A DNA stretch of 64,000 bases from Leifsonia sp. Leaf264 (GTDB lineage: Bacteria > Actinomycetota > Actinomycetes > Actinomycetales > Microbacteriaceae), in contig NZ_LMMR01000004.1 of assembly GCF_001422325.1 (NCBI RefSeq), positions 655,899 to 719,898 of the forward strand, written 5' to 3'. Under the pieces are notes generated by a model. It did not search any database and had not been told where the DNA came from. It was given only the letters and a program-made list of their open reading frames with translations. Shown here piece after piece: positions 9,552 to 23,670 of this stretch (positions are counted from its first letter, which is position 1; the number at the start of each line of letters is the position of its first letter). Made by a program: the position numbers and the translations under genes.

Positions 9552-10323
9552 ACCTGCTGACCGCTCTGACGAGCGGATCGATCGAGGATTCCGAACGGCG
9601 CCGCGGCGAACTGCCGCTGGCCGTCGTGGAGCAGGCCGCCCTCGCGCGAACGCCTGCGCTCGACGTCGCCGCTGCTCTCGCCCCGACGGATGCCGTCCGC
9701 ATCATCGCCGAGGTAAAACGAGCGAGCCCCTCACGTGGCTCGCTCGCCGCCATCGCCGATCCCGCTGCCCTGGCGCTGTCGTACGAGCGCGGCGGAGCCT
9801 CGGCCATCAGCGTGCTGACCGAGGAGCGCCGCTTCGGCGGATCGCTCGCCGATCTCGAGGCCGTGCGCGCCGCCGTCCGCATCCCCGTGCTCCGCAAGGA
9901 CTTCATCGGCACCGCCTACCAGGTGTTCGAGGCGCGTGCCGCCGGCGCCGACCTCGTGCTGCTCATCGTGGCCGCGCTCGACCAGCCGGTGCTCGCCGAA
10001 CTGCACGCCCTCATCGGCGAGCTCGGCATGATGGCGCTCGTCGAGACGCACAGCGCCGATGAGCTCTCGCGGGCGATCGACCTCGGCGCCGGACTCATCG
10101 GGGTCAACGCCAGGGACCTCTCGACCTTCGAACTCGATCGCGACCTGTTCGGCCGGCTCGCCCCATCCATGCCCGACGGCGTCATCCGCGTCGCCGAATC
10201 CGCCGTCAAGACCGTCGACGATGTCGCGCACTACCGCGCCGCCGGCGCCGACGTCGTCCTCGTCGGCGAGGCTCTCGTCACCCACGGCGATCCGGAATCC
10301 ACGCTCCACGACTTCCTGCAGGT

Positions 10324-10327
<4 letters not shown>
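9548..10327 (+). CDS. trpC: Indole-3-glycerol phosphate synthase (CTG start proposed)
   Basis: Converts carboxyphenylamino-deoxyribulose phosphate to indole-3-glycerol phosphate. About 259 aa. Visible motifs: [13 protein letters not shown] (catalytic Lys), [37 protein letters not shown] and VAESAVKT. The conserved N-terminal region begins near base 9550, yet no ATG, GTG or TTG lies in frame there. A CTG at 9548 gives the usual length, overlaps the preceding stop (CTGA) and has GGTGAG 6 bases upstream. The next canonical start (GTG 9626) would remove the first helix. Enzyme identity is firm; the start codon is inferred. Confidence 0.88.
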
Positions 10328-11540
<1,213 letters not shown>

Positions 11541-11544
<4 letters not shown>

Positions 11545-12335
11545 CCACCAGCCCTGTGGCATCCGCGATCCGCACCCGCGTCGATGCCGGAAGCGGCGCC
11601 CTCGTCGGGTACCTGCCCGTTGGATTCCCGAGCCTCGGCGCATCGGTCGATGCCGCCGTCGCCCTCGTGGAGAACGGCGTCGACGTGCTCGAGATGGGCC
11701 TGCCGTACTCCGACCCCGTGATGGACGGCCCCGTCATCCAGGCGGCCACCCAGCGGGCGTTGGCCGACGGCTTCCGCCTGCGCGACGGGTTCACGGCGGT
11801 GAAGGCCATCACCGAGCAGGTCTCGGCACCGGTGCTCATCATGACCTACTGGAACCCCGTCGTGCAGTACGGCGTCGACCGCTTCGCCGACGGCCTCGCC
11901 GCAGCCGGGGGAGCCGGACTCATCACGCCCGACCTGATCCCCGATGAGGCCGCGCCCTGGCTCAGCGCCTCGGAGCGCGCCGGTCTCGACAGGGTCTTCC
12001 TCGCTGCTCCCTCGTCGACGGATGCGCGGCTGCGCCAGGCCGTCGACGCCAGCCGCGGATTCGTCTATGCCGTCTCCACGATGGGCATCACCGGTGCCCG
12101 CGCCGACGTCGACGCCGCCGCGCGCACCCTCGTCGGCCGCCTGCGCGACGCCGGAGCCACCAGCACCTGCGTCGGCATCGGCATCTCCACGGCCGCCCAG
12201 GTGCGCGAAGTGCTCGAGTACGCCGACGGCGCCATCGTCGGTTCCGCCCTGGTCAAGGCCCTCGCCGAGGGCGGCATCGAGGCCGTCGGCACCCTGGCCG
12301 CCGAGCTGGCGAGCGGCACGCGGAATCCCGCATAG
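11541..12335 (+). CDS. trpA: Tryptophan synthase alpha chain
   Basis: Cleaves indole-3-glycerol phosphate to indole and glyceraldehyde 3-phosphate. A 264-aa TIM barrel with both catalytic acids: E51 in [11 protein letters not shown] and D62 in PVMDGPVIQ. The phosphate site is [11 protein letters not shown] and [10 protein letters not shown]. The start overlaps the trpB stop by four bases. trpD and trpG are not in the window. No trpF is present either; in many actinobacteria PriA (HisA/TrpF) covers that step. Confidence 0.96.
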
Positions 12336-12417
12336 TCCGCTGCGGTAAAGTGACCGAGCGGCGCGACCTCCTGCGGGAAGCGCGGCCGAGAGAACACAAC
12401 GAAAGGTACGTCGTCCG

Positions 12418-13437
12418 GTGTCTGCACCCCTGAGCATCCCCAGCCCCTCCTGGGATGGTTTCCAGATCCCGTTGGGGTTCACCACCCTGACGATCCACGC
12501 CTACGCGCTGTGCATCCTGGCCGGCATCATCGTCGCCACCATCTGGACCAGCCGCCGCCTCACCAAGCGCGGCGCCGAGCCCGGCATCGTGCTCGACATC
12601 GCCCTGTGGGCCGTCCCGCTCGGAATCATCGGAGCCAGGCTCTACCACGTGTTCACCCACCCGGGCGACTACTTCTACGCCGGCGCCAACATCTGGAACC
12701 CGTTCCAGCCCGGCTCCATCTGGGCCATCTGGGAGGGTGGCGGTGCCATCTTCGGCGCCCTCATCGGTGGCGCCATCGGTGTGCTGATCGCCTGCCGCAT
12801 CACCGGCATCCGCTTCCTCTCATTCGCCGACGCGCTGGCGCCCGGCCTGCTCGCCGCCCAGGCCCTCGGACGCCTCGGCAACTGGTTCAACCACGAGCTG
12901 TTCGGCCAGCCGACGACGATGCCGTGGGGCCTGGAGATCGAGTCGACCAACCCCGCCTGGCCTGCCGGCCTCCCGGAGGGAACCCTGTTCCAGCCGACGT
13001 TCCTCTACGAGATGCTGTGGAACATCCTCGGCATCATCGTCCTCGTCGTGTTCCTGGAGCGTCGCTTCACCATGCGCTGGGGAAAGGCCTTCGCCTTCTA
13101 CCTCATCTGGTACGGTCTCGGCCGCTGGCCGCTGGAGACCATCCGCCTCGACCCGAGCGAGATCTTCCTCGGCGTGCGCGTCAACGTCTGGGCGGCATGG
13201 GGAGCCATCGTGCTCGGCCTCGTCATCCTCATCGTGCAGAACCGTCGCCACGTCGGGACGGAACTCTCGCCGTACGTCATCGGCCGGGAGTGGACCGCTC
13301 CGGAGGACAGCGACGAGTACGCCGACGACGCTGAGGTAGACTCGCAGGGAACCGATGAGATCGAGCCTGGCGATGATGCCTCTGTGATCGATTCGAGCGA
13401 CGCCGGTGCCACAAGCACGACCGGCTCGCGCGCTTAG
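12418..13437 (+). CDS. lgt: Prolipoprotein diacylglyceryl transferase
   Basis: Membrane enzyme that moves diacylglycerol from phosphatidylglycerol to the lipobox cysteine of prolipoproteins. Seven predicted membrane spans occupy about residues 25-275. The signature region [13 protein letters not shown] is at residues 151-163. After the last span comes a polar, acidic tail of about 65 residues ([14 protein letters not shown]), longer than in E. coli Lgt; long tails are common in actinobacteria. GTG start, 82 bases after trpA, with AAAGG upstream. The order trpCBA-lgt is conserved in actinobacteria. Confidence 0.93.
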   Translation: MSAPLSIPSPSWDGFQIPLGFTTLTIHAYALCILAGIIVATIWTSRRLTKRGAEPGIVLDIALWAVPLGIIGARLYHVFTHPGDYFYAGANIWNPFQPGSIWAIWEGGGAIFGALIGGAIGVLIACRITGIRFLSFADALAPGLLAAQALGRLGNWFNHELFGQPTTMPWGLEIESTNPAWPAGLPEGTLFQPTFLYEMLWNILGIIVLVVFLERRFTMRWGKAFAFYLIWYGLGRWPLETIRLDPSEIFLGVRVNVWAAWGAIVLGLVILIVQNRRHVGTELSPYVIGREWTAPEDSDEYADDAEVDSQGTDEIEPGDDASVIDSSDAGATSTTGSRA

Positions 13438-13553
13438 GTCCGGGCAACCCCGCAGTCCTCTTCGCGGCAGGATCCCCACCGGGGACGTACGCGACTTGTT
13501 TCCTTTCGGGCCGACGTCGTCCCGCCTCCGATAGCTTCCTGAGGGCGGTTTCC
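13438..13553 (+). promoter_or_regulatory. gltB leader region with small stem-loop
   Basis: 116 bases between lgt and gltB. A perfect small hairpin lies at 13471-13483 (TCCCC, loop ACC, GGGGA). A possible -10 box TAGCTT is at 13532-13537 and a GAGGG ribosome site at 13541-13545. I see no T-run, so the hairpin is at best a weak terminator of lgt. I recognise no known riboswitch. Confidence 0.3.
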
Positions 13554-16500
13554 ATGGCAGTAACACCCGTGTTCTCACGTTTCAGTGCGGTCCCCGCGCG
13601 GCAGGGTCTCTACGACCCGGCCGCCGAGAAGGACGCCTGCGGTCTCGCGATGGTCGCGACCCTGCGCGGCACGGCCGGTCACGACATCATCGAGACCGCC
13701 CTGAACGCCCTGCGCAACCTCGAGCACCGCGGTGCTGTCGGTTCGGATGCCGGAACCGGCGACGGCGCGGGCATCATCACGCAGATCCCCGACGCCTTCC
13801 TGCGCGCCATCACCGACTTCGCGCTGCCCGAGGTCGGCCGCTACGCCGTCGGAAACGCCTTCCTGCCGACGGACCCGACCGCCCGCAGCGAAGTCAAGCG
13901 CCGTCTCGCGCAGTTCGCGCAGGAGGAGGGACTCGTCGTCATCGGCTGGCGAGAGATCCCCGTGCGCCCCGACGAGGTGGGCTCGCTCGCCCGTGCCGCC
14001 ATGCCGGCCATCCAGCAGCTCTTCCTCACCAGCGCCCTGACCGACGAGAACGGCGACAGCCTCAGCGGCCTCGCCCTCGAGCGCCAGGCGTTCAGGCTGC
14101 GCAAGCGCGTCGAACGGGACCTCGAGGTCTACTTCGCGTCGCTGTCGAGCCGCACCCTCGTCTACAAGGGCATGGTCACGACGCTCCAACTCGAGCCGTT
14201 CTACCCCGACCTCTCCGACGAGCGTTTCGCCTCGAAGCTCGCCCTCGTGCACTCGCGCTACTCCACCAACACCTTCCCGTCGTGGCCGCTGGCGCAGCCG
14301 TTCCGCATGATCGCCCACAACGGCGAGATCAACACGATCCAGGGCAACCGCAACTGGATGCGGGCGCGCCAGTCGCAGCTCGAGTCCGAGGTGCTCGGCC
14401 CGATCCAGCCGCTGCTGCCGATCGTCACTCCCGGCGGCAGCGACTCGGCGTCGTTCGACGAGGTCGTCGAGCTCCTGCAGCTCACCGGACGTTCCCTACC
14501 GCACGCCATCATGATGATGGTGCCCGAGGCGTGGGAGAAGCAGACCGAGATCGACCCGGAGCGTCGCGCCTTCTACGAGTACCACTCCATGCTGATGGAG
14601 CCGTGGGACGGCCCGGCCGCGATCGTCTTCACCGACGGCTCGCTCGTCGGCGCCACCCTCGACCGCAACGGCCTGCGTCCCGGACGCTTCCTGGTGACGG
14701 ATGACGGCCTCGTCGTGCTCGCCAGCGAGATCGGCGTGATCGACGTCGACCCGGCCAAGGTCGTGCGCAAGGGACGTCTGCGCCCCGGCCGCATGTTCCT
14801 CGTCGACACCGAGGCGGGCCGCCTCATCGAGGACGACGAGATCAAGGCCGAGCTCGCCGCATCCGAGCCGTGGGGCGACTGGCTCGCCGACGAGCGCATC
14901 AGGCTCTCCGACCTGCCCGAGCGCGAGCACATCGTGCACCCGCCGGCATCCGTCGTCCGCCGTCAGCGCACCTTCGGCTACACCGAGGAAGAAGTGCGCA
15001 TCCTGCTCTCGCCGATGGCGAAGAACGGGGCGGAGCCGCTCGGTGCCATGGGCTCCGACACCCCCATCGCCGTCCTGTCGGACCGGCCGCGGCTCATCTT
15101 CGACTACTTCACCCAGCAGTTCGCCCAGGTGACGAACCCGCCGCTGGACAGCATCCGTGAAGAGGTCGTCACCTCCCTCGGCACCTCAGTCGGCCCCGAG
15201 CGCAACCTGCTCAGTGCCGGCCCGGAGCACGCTCGCCAGGTCGTCCTGACGTTCCCGGTGATCGACAACGACGAGCTCGCGAAGATCCAGCACATCGATC
15301 CGAACCCCGGCTCGCGCACGGCGACCACCATCAAGGGTCTCTACAGGGTGGATGCCGGCCCCGAGGCGCTGCGCGACCGCCTGGCTGCCATGTGCGACGA
15401 GGTCGACGAGGCCATCGCCGACGGAGCCGAGTACATCGTGCTGAGCGACCGCGACTCCACCAAGGAGCTCGCGCCCATCCCGTCGCTGCTCATGACCGCA
15501 GCCGTGCACCACCACCTCATCCGGGCGCAGAACCGCATGAAGGTCGGCCTGCTGGTCGAGGCCGGCGACGTGCGCGAGGTGCACCACGTGGCGCTGCTCA
15601 TCGGCTACGGGGCATCCGCCGTCAACCCGTACCTCGCGATGGAGACCAGCGAGAACCTGGTGCGGTCCGGCGTGCTGCAGGGCGTCACGCCCGAGAAGGC
15701 CGTCGCGAACGTCATCAAGGCCCTCGGCAAGGGTGTCCTGAAGATCATGTCGAAGATGGGCATCTCCACCATGGCGTCCTACGCCGGCGCCCAGGCCTTC
15801 GAGGCCATCGGACTGTCCGACGAGTTCATCGCCGAGTTCTTCACCGGTACCACGTCGAAGCTCGGCGGCATCGGCATCGACGTGATCGCCGCCGAGAACC
15901 TCGCCCGCCACACTGCCGCCTACCCGGAGGATGCCGCCGCCACGGCGCACGAACGCCTCGCGACCGGCGGCGAGTACCAGTGGCGTCGCGACGGCGCACC
16001 GCACCTGTTCAACCCCGAGACTGTGTTCAGGCTGCAGCACTCGACGCGTACGCGCCGCTACGACATCTTCCGCGAGTACACCAAGCTCGTCGACGACCAG
16101 GCCGAGCAGCTCATGACGCTGCGCGGGATGTTCAAGTTCAACGGCGGCCAGCGCACGCCGGTGCCGATCGACGAGGTCGAATCCGTCGCGTCCATCGTCA
16201 AGAGGTTCTCCACCGGAGCGATGAGCTACGGCTCGATCTCCAAGGAGGCCCACGAGACCCTCGCCATCGCGATGAACCGCCTCGGCGGCAAGTCGAACAC
16301 CGGCGAGGGCGGCGAGGACCTCGACCGCCTTCTCGACCCCGAGCGCCGCAGCGCCATCAAGCAGGTCGCGTCAGGTCGATTCGGCGTCACGAGCATGTAC
16401 CTGACCCACGCCACCGACCTCCAGATCAAGCTCGCACAGGGTGCGAAGCCCGGTGAGGGCGGGCAGCTGCCGTCGACCAAGGTCTATCCCTGGATCGCGC

Positions 16501-18131
16501 GCACCCGGCACGGCACAGCGGGCGTCGGCCTCATCTCGCCGCCGCCTCACCACGACATCTACTCGATCGAAGACCTCAAGCAGCTCATCTTCGACCTCAA
16601 GCGGTCCAACCCGAGCGCGCGCGTGCACACCAAGCTGGTCAGCCAGTCCGGTATCGGCGCCGTCGCGGCCGGAGTCGCCAAGGCCCTCTCCGACGTCATC
16701 CTGGTCTCCGGTCACGACGGCGGAACCGGAGCGAGCCCCGTCAACTCGCTGAAGCACGCCGGAACGCCCTGGGAGCTCGGCCTCGCCGAGACCCAGCAGA
16801 CCCTGATGCTGAACGGCATGCGCGACCGTGTCGTGGTGCAGGTCGACGGACAGTTGAAGACCGGTCGCGACGTGCTGATCGGCGCCATGCTCGGCGCCGA
16901 GGAGTTCGGCTTCGCAACGGCCCCGCTCATCGTCGAGGGCTGCATCATGATGCGCGTCTGCCACCTCGACACCTGCCCCGTCGGCGTGGCCACGCAGAAC
17001 CCCGTCCTGCGCGAGCGCTTCAGCGGCAAGGCCGAGTACGTGGTGAACTTCTTCGAGTTCATCGCGCAGGAGGTGCGCGAGTACCTCGCCGAGCTCGGCC
17101 TGCGCAGCCTCGATGAGGCGATCGGACGCCGTGACCTGCTCGACGTCGACAACGCCGTCGAGCACTGGAAGGCATCCGGACTCGACCTCGCCCCGATCCT
17201 CGTCGGACCCGACTTCTCCGACTCCGAGCCCCGCAAGAACGCGCGCGGCCAGGAGCACGAGCTCGACAAGCACTTCGACAACGAGCTCATCCGCCTGAGT
17301 GCCGACGCCCTCGATCACGGTTCCCCCGTGGAGATCGCCCTGCCCATCCGCAACACGGAGCGGGCCGTCGGCACGATGCTCGGCCACGAGGTCACCGTGC
17401 GCCACGGCGAGAACGGACTGCCGACAGGCACCATCTCTGTCACCCTGACGGGATCGGCCGGCCAGTCATTCGGCGCCTTCCTGCCGAGCGGCATCTCGCT
17501 GCGCCTCGTCGGCGACTCCAACGACTACGTCGGCAAGGGCCTCTCCGGAGGCCAGATCGTCGTGCGCACCCCCGAAGGCTCGACCTTCGAGGCCGAGCAC
17601 AACGTCATCGCCGGCAACGTGATCGGGTACGGGGCCACGCAGGGTGCGATGTTCATCGGCGGCATGGTCGGCGAGAGGTTCTTGGTGCGCAACTCGGGAG
17701 CGACCGCCGTCGTCGAGGGCGTCGGAGACCACGCCCTCGAGTACATGACCGGTGGCCTCGCACTCATCCTCGGAGAGACCGGGCGCAACCTCGGCGCCGG
17801 CATGTCCGGCGGCACGGCCTACGTGTTCGACCTCATCCGCGAGCGCGTCAACCTCGACTCCCTCGCCTCGGGAGAGCTCGACCTGCTGCCGCTCGGAAGC
17901 GCCGACAGCGAGATCGTGCTCGATCTCCTGCGCCGGCACGCGAGCGAGACGGGATCCGTGCTCGCCGAGCGCCTGCTCGCGGAGCCCGACGCGACCCTCG
18001 CCCGCTTCACGAAGGTGCTTCCGCGCGACTACGCCGCGGTGCTCGAAACCCGCAACACGGCTGTCGCCGAGGGGCTCGACCCCGACGGCGACGTCGTCTG
18101 GACACGGATTCTGGAGGTCACTGGTGGCTGA
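13554..18131 (+). CDS. gltB: Glutamate synthase (NADPH), large subunit
   Basis: Makes two glutamates from glutamine and 2-oxoglutarate. 1525 aa, the full length of the alpha subunit. The N-terminal class-II glutaminase domain has its nucleophile at C29 ([14 protein letters not shown]), so a 28-residue propeptide must be removed. The FMN-binding synthase barrel contains [23 protein letters not shown], and the 3Fe-4S cysteines are C1130, C1136 and C1141 ([12 protein letters not shown]). The C-terminal beta-helix domain ([23 protein letters not shown]) closes the protein. It pairs with gltD downstream; see the duplicated junction at 18113-18192. Confidence 0.97.
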   Translation: MAVTPVFSRFSAVPARQGLYDPAAEKDACGLAMVATLRGTAGHDIIETALNALRNLEHRGAVGSDAGTGDGAGIITQIPDAFLRAITDFALPEVGRYAVGNAFLPTDPTARSEVKRRLAQFAQEEGLVVIGWREIPVRPDEVGSLARAAMPAIQQLFLTSALTDENGDSLSGLALERQAFRLRKRVERDLEVYFASLSSRTLVYKGMVTTLQLEPFYPDLSDERFASKLALVHSRYSTNTFPSWPLAQPFRMIAHNGEINTIQGNRNWMRARQSQLESEVLGPIQPLLPIVTPGGSDSASFDEVVELLQLTGRSLPHAIMMMVPEAWEKQTEIDPERRAFYEYHSMLMEPWDGPAAIVFTDGSLVGATLDRNGLRPGRFLVTDDGLVVLASEIGVIDVDPAKVVRKGRLRPGRMFLVDTEAGRLIEDDEIKAELAASEPWGDWLADERIRLSDLPEREHIVHPPASVVRRQRTFGYTEEEVRILLSPMAKNGAEPLGAMGSDTPIAVLSDRPRLIFDYFTQQFAQVTNPPLDSIREEVVTSLGTSVGPERNLLSAGPEHARQVVLTFPVIDNDELAKIQHIDPNPGSRTATTIKGLYRVDAGPEALRDRLAAMCDEVDEAIADGAEYIVLSDRDSTKELAPIPSLLMTAAVHHHLIRAQNRMKVGLLVEAGDVREVHHVALLIGYGASAVNPYLAMETSENLVRSGVLQGVTPEKAVANVIKALGKGVLKIMSKMGISTMASYAGAQAFEAIGLSDEFIAEFFTGTTSKLGGIGIDVIAAENLARHTAAYPEDAAATAHERLATGGEYQWRRDGAPHLFNPETVFRLQHSTRTRRYDIFREYTKLVDDQAEQLMTLRGMFKFNGGQRTPVPIDEVESVASIVKRFSTGAMSYGSISKEAHETLAIAMNRLGGKSNTGEGGEDLDRLLDPERRSAIKQVASGRFGVTSMYLTHATDLQIKLAQGAKPGEGGQLPSTKVYPWIARTRHGTAGVGLISPPPHHDIYSIEDLKQLIFDLKRSNPSARVHTKLVSQSGIGAVAAGVAKALSDVILVSGHDGGTGASPVNSLKHAGTPWELGLAETQQTLMLNGMRDRVVVQVDGQLKTGRDVLIGAMLGAEEFGFATAPLIVEGCIMMRVCHLDTCPVGVATQNPVLRERFSGKAEYVVNFFEFIAQEVREYLAELGLRSLDEAIGRRDLLDVDNAVEHWKASGLDLAPILVGPDFSDSEPRKNARGQEHELDKHFDNELIRLSADALDHGSPVEIALPIRNTERAVGTMLGHEVTVRHGENGLPTGTISVTLTGSAGQSFGAFLPSGISLRLVGDSNDYVGKGLSGGQIVVRTPEGSTFEAEHNVIAGNVIGYGATQGAMFIGGMVGERFLVRNSGATAVVEGVGDHALEYMTGGLALILGETGRNLGAGMSGGTAYVFDLIRERVNLDSLASGELDLLPLGSADSEIVLDLLRRHASETGSVLAERLLAEPDATLARFTKVLPRDYAAVLETRNTAVAEGLDPDGDVVWTRILEVTGG

Positions 18132-18184
18132 GCGAATCGATCGTCTGGACACGCCTGTGCTTACTCACGACTCGGAGGTGACCG

Positions 18185-18192
<8 letters not shown>
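18113..18192 (+). repeat. Duplicated gltB-stop/gltD-start junction with a 22-codon mini-ORF
   Basis: The same arrangement occurs twice, 61 bases apart. GGAGG is followed 6 bases later by a GTG start (18124 and 18185), and the frame before it ends in EVTGG with a TGA overlapping that GTG by eight bases. Between the two copies runs a 22-codon frame (18124-18192) that begins VAER and ends EVTGG. It could be a leftover of a short tandem duplication or a translated coupling peptide between gltB and gltD. No known domain fits so short a frame. Confidence 0.6.
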
Positions 18193-19642
<1,450 letters not shown>

Positions 19643-19695
19643 GACTTTTCACGAGGCCCCACAAGGGCTGCACAACAATCGGAGTAGAAACGCAC

Positions 19696-21111
19696 ATGAG
19701 ACGCGCGAAAATCGTCGCAACACTCGGCCCGGCAGTGTCGAGCTACGAGAACATCAGGGCGATCATCGACGCCGGCGTGGACGTCTGCCGGATGAACCTG
19801 AGCCACGGCAGCTATGACGTGCACGAGGGCATCTATCAGAACGTCCGCAAGGCGGCCAACGACTCGGGCAAGGCCGTCGCCGTGCTCGTCGACCTGCAGG
19901 GCCCGAAGATCCGTCTCGGCAAGTTCGAGGGCGGACCGTACGAGCTCGCCCAGGGCGACATCTTCAAGATCACCACCGAAGACATCATCGGAAACAAGGA
20001 CATCTGCGGCACGACCTTCAAGGGCCTGCCCCAGGACGTCGCCGCCGGGGACTTCCTCCTCATCGACGACGGCAAGGTGCGCGTCGAGGTCGTCGAGACG
20101 GATGGCACCGTCGTCACCACGAAGGTCATCGTCGCCGGCCCGGTGTCCAACAACAAGGGCATCAACCTCCCCGGCGTCGCGGTCAACGTGCCCGCGCTGT
20201 CCGAGAAGGACGAGGCAGACCTGCGCTGGGGCCTGAAGCTCGGCGCCGACATCATCGCCCTGTCGTTCGTGCGCAACGCCGACGACATCATCCGCGTGCA
20301 CGAGATCATGGACGAGGAGGGACGCCGCGTCCCCGTCGTCGCGAAGATCGAGAAGCCGCAGGCCGTCGATCACCTCGAGGAGATCGTGGAGGCCTTCGAC
20401 TCGATCATGGTCGCCCGCGGTGACCTCGGCGTCGAGCTCCCGCTCGAGGCCGTGCCGATCGTGCAGAAGCGCGCCGTCGAGATCGCCCGCCGCCTGGCCA
20501 AGCCCGTCATCGTCGCGACCCAGATGCTCGAGTCGATGATCCACAGCCCGGTGCCCACGCGCGCCGAGACCTCCGATGTCGCCAACGCGATCCTCGACGG
20601 AGCAGACGCCGTCATGCTCAGTGGCGAGACCAGTGTCGGAGAGTACCCGGTCATCACCGTCCAGACCATGGCCCGCATCGTCGAGTCCACCGAGCTGCAC
20701 GGTCTCGACCGCATCCAGCCTCTCGGCACCAAGCCGCGCACCCAGGCCGGCGCCATCACCCTCGCCGCCGTCGAGGTGGCCGACTTCGTCGAGGCCAAGT
20801 ACCTCTGCGTCTTCACCGAGTCCGGTGAGTCGGTCCGACGGATGTCGCGCCTGCGCAACAAGATCCCGATCCTGGCGTTCACGCCCGACCCGGCGATCCG
20901 TCGGCGCATGGCACTGAACTGGGGCGTCGAGTCCTTCGTCGTCGATCGGGTGACCCACACCGACCAGATGGTCAGCCAGGTCGACGAGGTGCTCGCCTCG
21001 ACCGGCAAGGCCGCCATCGGCGAGAAGGTCATCATCATCTCGGGATCCCCTCCCGGAATCCCCGGCACCACCAACGACGTGCGCGTGCACATCGTCGGCG
21101 AGGTGCTGTAG
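19696..21111 (+). CDS. pyk: Pyruvate kinase
   Basis: Converts phosphoenolpyruvate and ADP to pyruvate and ATP. 471 aa. It begins MRRAKIVATLGPAVSS, and the substrate-binding arginine and asparagine lie in CRMNLSHGSY. The active-site signature KIEKPQAVDHLEEI is followed by ARGDLGVELP and the K+/ADP region ATQMLESMIHSPVPTRAE. The C-terminal allosteric domain is complete. A CGGAG ribosome site precedes the ATG. A strong hairpin terminator follows the stop. Confidence 0.97.
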   Translation: MRRAKIVATLGPAVSSYENIRAIIDAGVDVCRMNLSHGSYDVHEGIYQNVRKAANDSGKAVAVLVDLQGPKIRLGKFEGGPYELAQGDIFKITTEDIIGNKDICGTTFKGLPQDVAAGDFLLIDDGKVRVEVVETDGTVVTTKVIVAGPVSNNKGINLPGVAVNVPALSEKDEADLRWGLKLGADIIALSFVRNADDIIRVHEIMDEEGRRVPVVAKIEKPQAVDHLEEIVEAFDSIMVARGDLGVELPLEAVPIVQKRAVEIARRLAKPVIVATQMLESMIHSPVPTRAETSDVANAILDGADAVMLSGETSVGEYPVITVQTMARIVESTELHGLDRIQPLGTKPRTQAGAITLAAVEVADFVEAKYLCVFTESGESVRRMSRLRNKIPILAFTPDPAIRRRMALNWGVESFVVDRVTHTDQMVSQVDEVLASTGKAAIGEKVIIISGSPPGIPGTTNDVRVHIVGEVL

Positions 21112-21131
21112 GGACGTTCCCCTGCTGTTCG

Positions 21132-21166
21132 ACGGGCCGGTGCGGATAATTTCCGCGCCGGCCCGT
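21132..21166 (+). terminator. Hairpin terminator after pyk
   Basis: Arms of 14 pairs (ACGGGCCGG then TGCGG, against CCGCG then CCGGCCCGT, one T-G pair) enclose an AT-rich loop ATAATTT. No clean T-run follows. Confidence 0.65.
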
Positions 21167-21176
21167 CGTGCGTTCC

Positions 21177-21182
21177 TAGGAT
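21177..21182 (+). promoter_or_regulatory. Candidate -10 box of xfp
   Basis: TAGGAT, 27 bases before the xfp ATG. The RNA would begin near 21189 and include the GGAGGA ribosome site at 21199-21204. The box lies only 10 bases after the pyk terminator hairpin. Confidence 0.45.
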
Positions 21183-21209
21183 GGAGGAACCGACAGACGG
21201 AGGATCCCC

Positions 21210-23669
21210 ATGGCAGCACGCGCAGCATCCGCCGACACCTGGAAGACCAGGTCGGACTCGCCACTCACCGACGAGACCATCGCTGCCATCGACGCCTGGT
21301 GGCGTGCGGCCAACTACCTCTCGGTCGGTCAGATCTACCTGTTGGCGAATCCCCTGCTGCGCGAACCGCTGACGCCGGAGCACATCAAGCCGCGCCTGCT
21401 CGGCCACTGGGGCACCACGCCCGGCCTCAACTTCATCTACGCGCACCTCAATCGCGCGATCCGCGAGCGCGACCTCGACACCCTGTACATCGCCGGACCG
21501 GGCCACGGCGGCCCGGGCATGGTGGCGAACGCCTACCTCGACGGCACCTACAGCGAGATCTACAACGACATCGACCAGTCCGCGGAAGGACTGCGCCGGC
21601 TGTTCCGGCAGTTCTCCTTCCCCGGTGGCATCCCGAGCCATGCCGCCCCCGAGACACCCGGGTCCATCCACGAGGGCGGTGAGCTCGGATACGCCCTCTC
21701 GCACGCCTACGGCGCCGCATTCGACAACCCGCAGCTGCTCGTCGCCGCCGTCGTCGGCGACGGCGAGGCCGAGACGGGTCCGCTTGCCACGGCCTGGCAC
21801 TCCAACAAGTTCCTCGATCCGGCCACCGACGGCGTCGTGCTGCCGATCCTGCACCTCAACGGCTACAAGATCGCCAACCCCACGGTGCTGGCCCGCATCC
21901 CCGAGGAGGAGCTCTTCGAGCTGATGCGCGGCTACGGTTACACGCCGTACCTCGTCTCCGGCGGCTTCGACGGCGAGGATCCCATCGCCGTGCACGAACG
22001 CATGGCGTGGATCCTCGACGAGATCCTCGACCGCATCGCCGAGATCAAGCGGAGCGCAGCCGACGGCACCCTCGACGGGCGCCCGGCCTGGCCCATGCTG
22101 ATCCTCCGCACGCCCAAGGGCTGGACCTGCCCGACGACCATCGACGGGCATCCGGCAGAGGACAACTGGCGTTCCCACCAGGTTCCCCTGGCCGACGCCC
22201 GCGACACCCCAGAGCACACCCGCGTCCTGGAGGAGTGGATGCGCTCCTACAGGCCGGAGGAGTTGTTCGACGAGGCCGGTGCGCCCGAGCCGTCGGTGGT
22301 GTCGATGGCGCCGGACGGTGAGCGGCGGATGAGCGCCAACCCGCACGCCAACGGCGGGCTGCTGCGGAAGGCGCTGCGGTTGCCGGACTTCCGGGACTAC
22401 GCGGTCGACGTGCCGGAGCCGGGCGCCACCATCGGAGAGGCCACCCGGGTGCTGGGAGCCTGGCTGCGTGACGTCATCCGTGACAATCCGACGAACTTCC
22501 GCATCTTCGGCCCCGACGAGACGGCGTCGAACCGCCTCTCCGACGTGTTCGAGGTGACGGACAAGCAGTGGAACGCCGAGCGCTGGCCGATCGACGACGA
22601 CAACCATCTCGCGAAGGCGGGCCGCGTCATGGAGATGCTCAGCGAGCACCAGTGCCAGGGCTGGCTCGAGGGCTACCTGCTCACGGGTCGCCACGGCATC
22701 GTGAACTCGTACGAGGCGTTCATCCACATCGTCGACTCGATGTTCAACCAGCACGCGAAGTGGTTGAAGAGCTCTCGGGCGATCCCGTGGCGCAGCCCGG
22801 TGTCGTCGCTGAACTACCTGCTCAGCTCCCACGTCTGGCGACAGGACCACAACGGCGCGTCGCACCAGGATCCGGGCTTCATCGACCACGTCATGAACAA
22901 GAAGGCCGACGTGGTGCGCGTCTACCTGCCGTTCGATGGCAACACGCTGCTCTCCACCTACGACCACTGCCTGCGATCGGTCGACTACGTCAACGTCGTC
23001 GTGGCCGGCAAGCAGCCGAGCCCGAACTGGCTGTCGATGCCCGCGGCGATCGAGCACTGCACCCGCGGCCTCGGCCTGTTCGACTGGGCGGGAACGGAGG
23101 TCGCCGGTGAGCAGCCCGATGTCGTGCTCGCCTGTGCCGGTGACGTGCCGACGGTCGAGATCCTGGCCGCGGCACAGATCCTCCGCGAGCGCGTGCCGTC
23201 CCTGCGCGTGCGCGTCGTCAATGTGGTCGACCTGATGCGTCTGCAGAGCGAGGGGGAGCATCCGCACGGGCTCTCGGACCGTGAGTACGACGCCGTCTTC
23301 ACCCCGGACAAGCCCGTCATCTTCGCCTACCACGGCTATCCCTGGCTCATCCACCGCCTCACGTACAGGCGTTCTGGGCACGCGAACCTGCACGTGCGCG
23401 GCTTCAAGGAGGAAGGGACCACGACCACGCCGTTCGACATGGTGATGCTGAACGACATGGACCGCTTCCACCTCGTGACCGACGTGATCGACAGGGTGCC
23501 CGGCCTCGCCGCTCGAGAGGGCATGCTGCGGCAGGAGATGCAGGATGCCCGCATCCGCGCCAAGGCGTACACGCGCGAGCACGGAGAGGACCTCCCCGAG
23601 GTCGCCGAGTGGTCGTGGACCGGATCGGCACCGGCAGGGTCGAGCTCGACCGGCGGTGATAACGACTGA
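21210..23669 (+). CDS. xfp: Xylulose-5-phosphate/fructose-6-phosphate phosphoketolase
   Basis: Thiamine-diphosphate enzyme that splits xylulose 5-phosphate (and possibly fructose 6-phosphate) with phosphate to acetyl phosphate plus glyceraldehyde 3-phosphate or erythrose 4-phosphate. 819 aa, full length. Signatures: [17 protein letters not shown] near residue 92, [18 protein letters not shown] near residue 149 and the TPP-binding [19 protein letters not shown] near residue 184. Sugar specificity cannot be read from these motifs. It is separate from pyk by terminator and promoter. No phosphotransacetylase or acetate kinase gene is adjacent. Confidence 0.93.
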   Translation: MAARAASADTWKTRSDSPLTDETIAAIDAWWRAANYLSVGQIYLLANPLLREPLTPEHIKPRLLGHWGTTPGLNFIYAHLNRAIRERDLDTLYIAGPGHGGPGMVANAYLDGTYSEIYNDIDQSAEGLRRLFRQFSFPGGIPSHAAPETPGSIHEGGELGYALSHAYGAAFDNPQLLVAAVVGDGEAETGPLATAWHSNKFLDPATDGVVLPILHLNGYKIANPTVLARIPEEELFELMRGYGYTPYLVSGGFDGEDPIAVHERMAWILDEILDRIAEIKRSAADGTLDGRPAWPMLILRTPKGWTCPTTIDGHPAEDNWRSHQVPLADARDTPEHTRVLEEWMRSYRPEELFDEAGAPEPSVVSMAPDGERRMSANPHANGGLLRKALRLPDFRDYAVDVPEPGATIGEATRVLGAWLRDVIRDNPTNFRIFGPDETASNRLSDVFEVTDKQWNAERWPIDDDNHLAKAGRVMEMLSEHQCQGWLEGYLLTGRHGIVNSYEAFIHIVDSMFNQHAKWLKSSRAIPWRSPVSSLNYLLSSHVWRQDHNGASHQDPGFIDHVMNKKADVVRVYLPFDGNTLLSTYDHCLRSVDYVNVVVAGKQPSPNWLSMPAAIEHCTRGLGLFDWAGTEVAGEQPDVVLACAGDVPTVEILAAAQILRERVPSLRVRVVNVVDLMRLQSEGEHPHGLSDREYDAVFTPDKPVIFAYHGYPWLIHRLTYRRSGHANLHVRGFKEEGTTTTPFDMVMLNDMDRFHLVTDVIDRVPGLAAREGMLRQEMQDARIRAKAYTREHGEDLPEVAEWSWTGSAPAGSSSTGGDND

Positions 23670-23670
23670 G

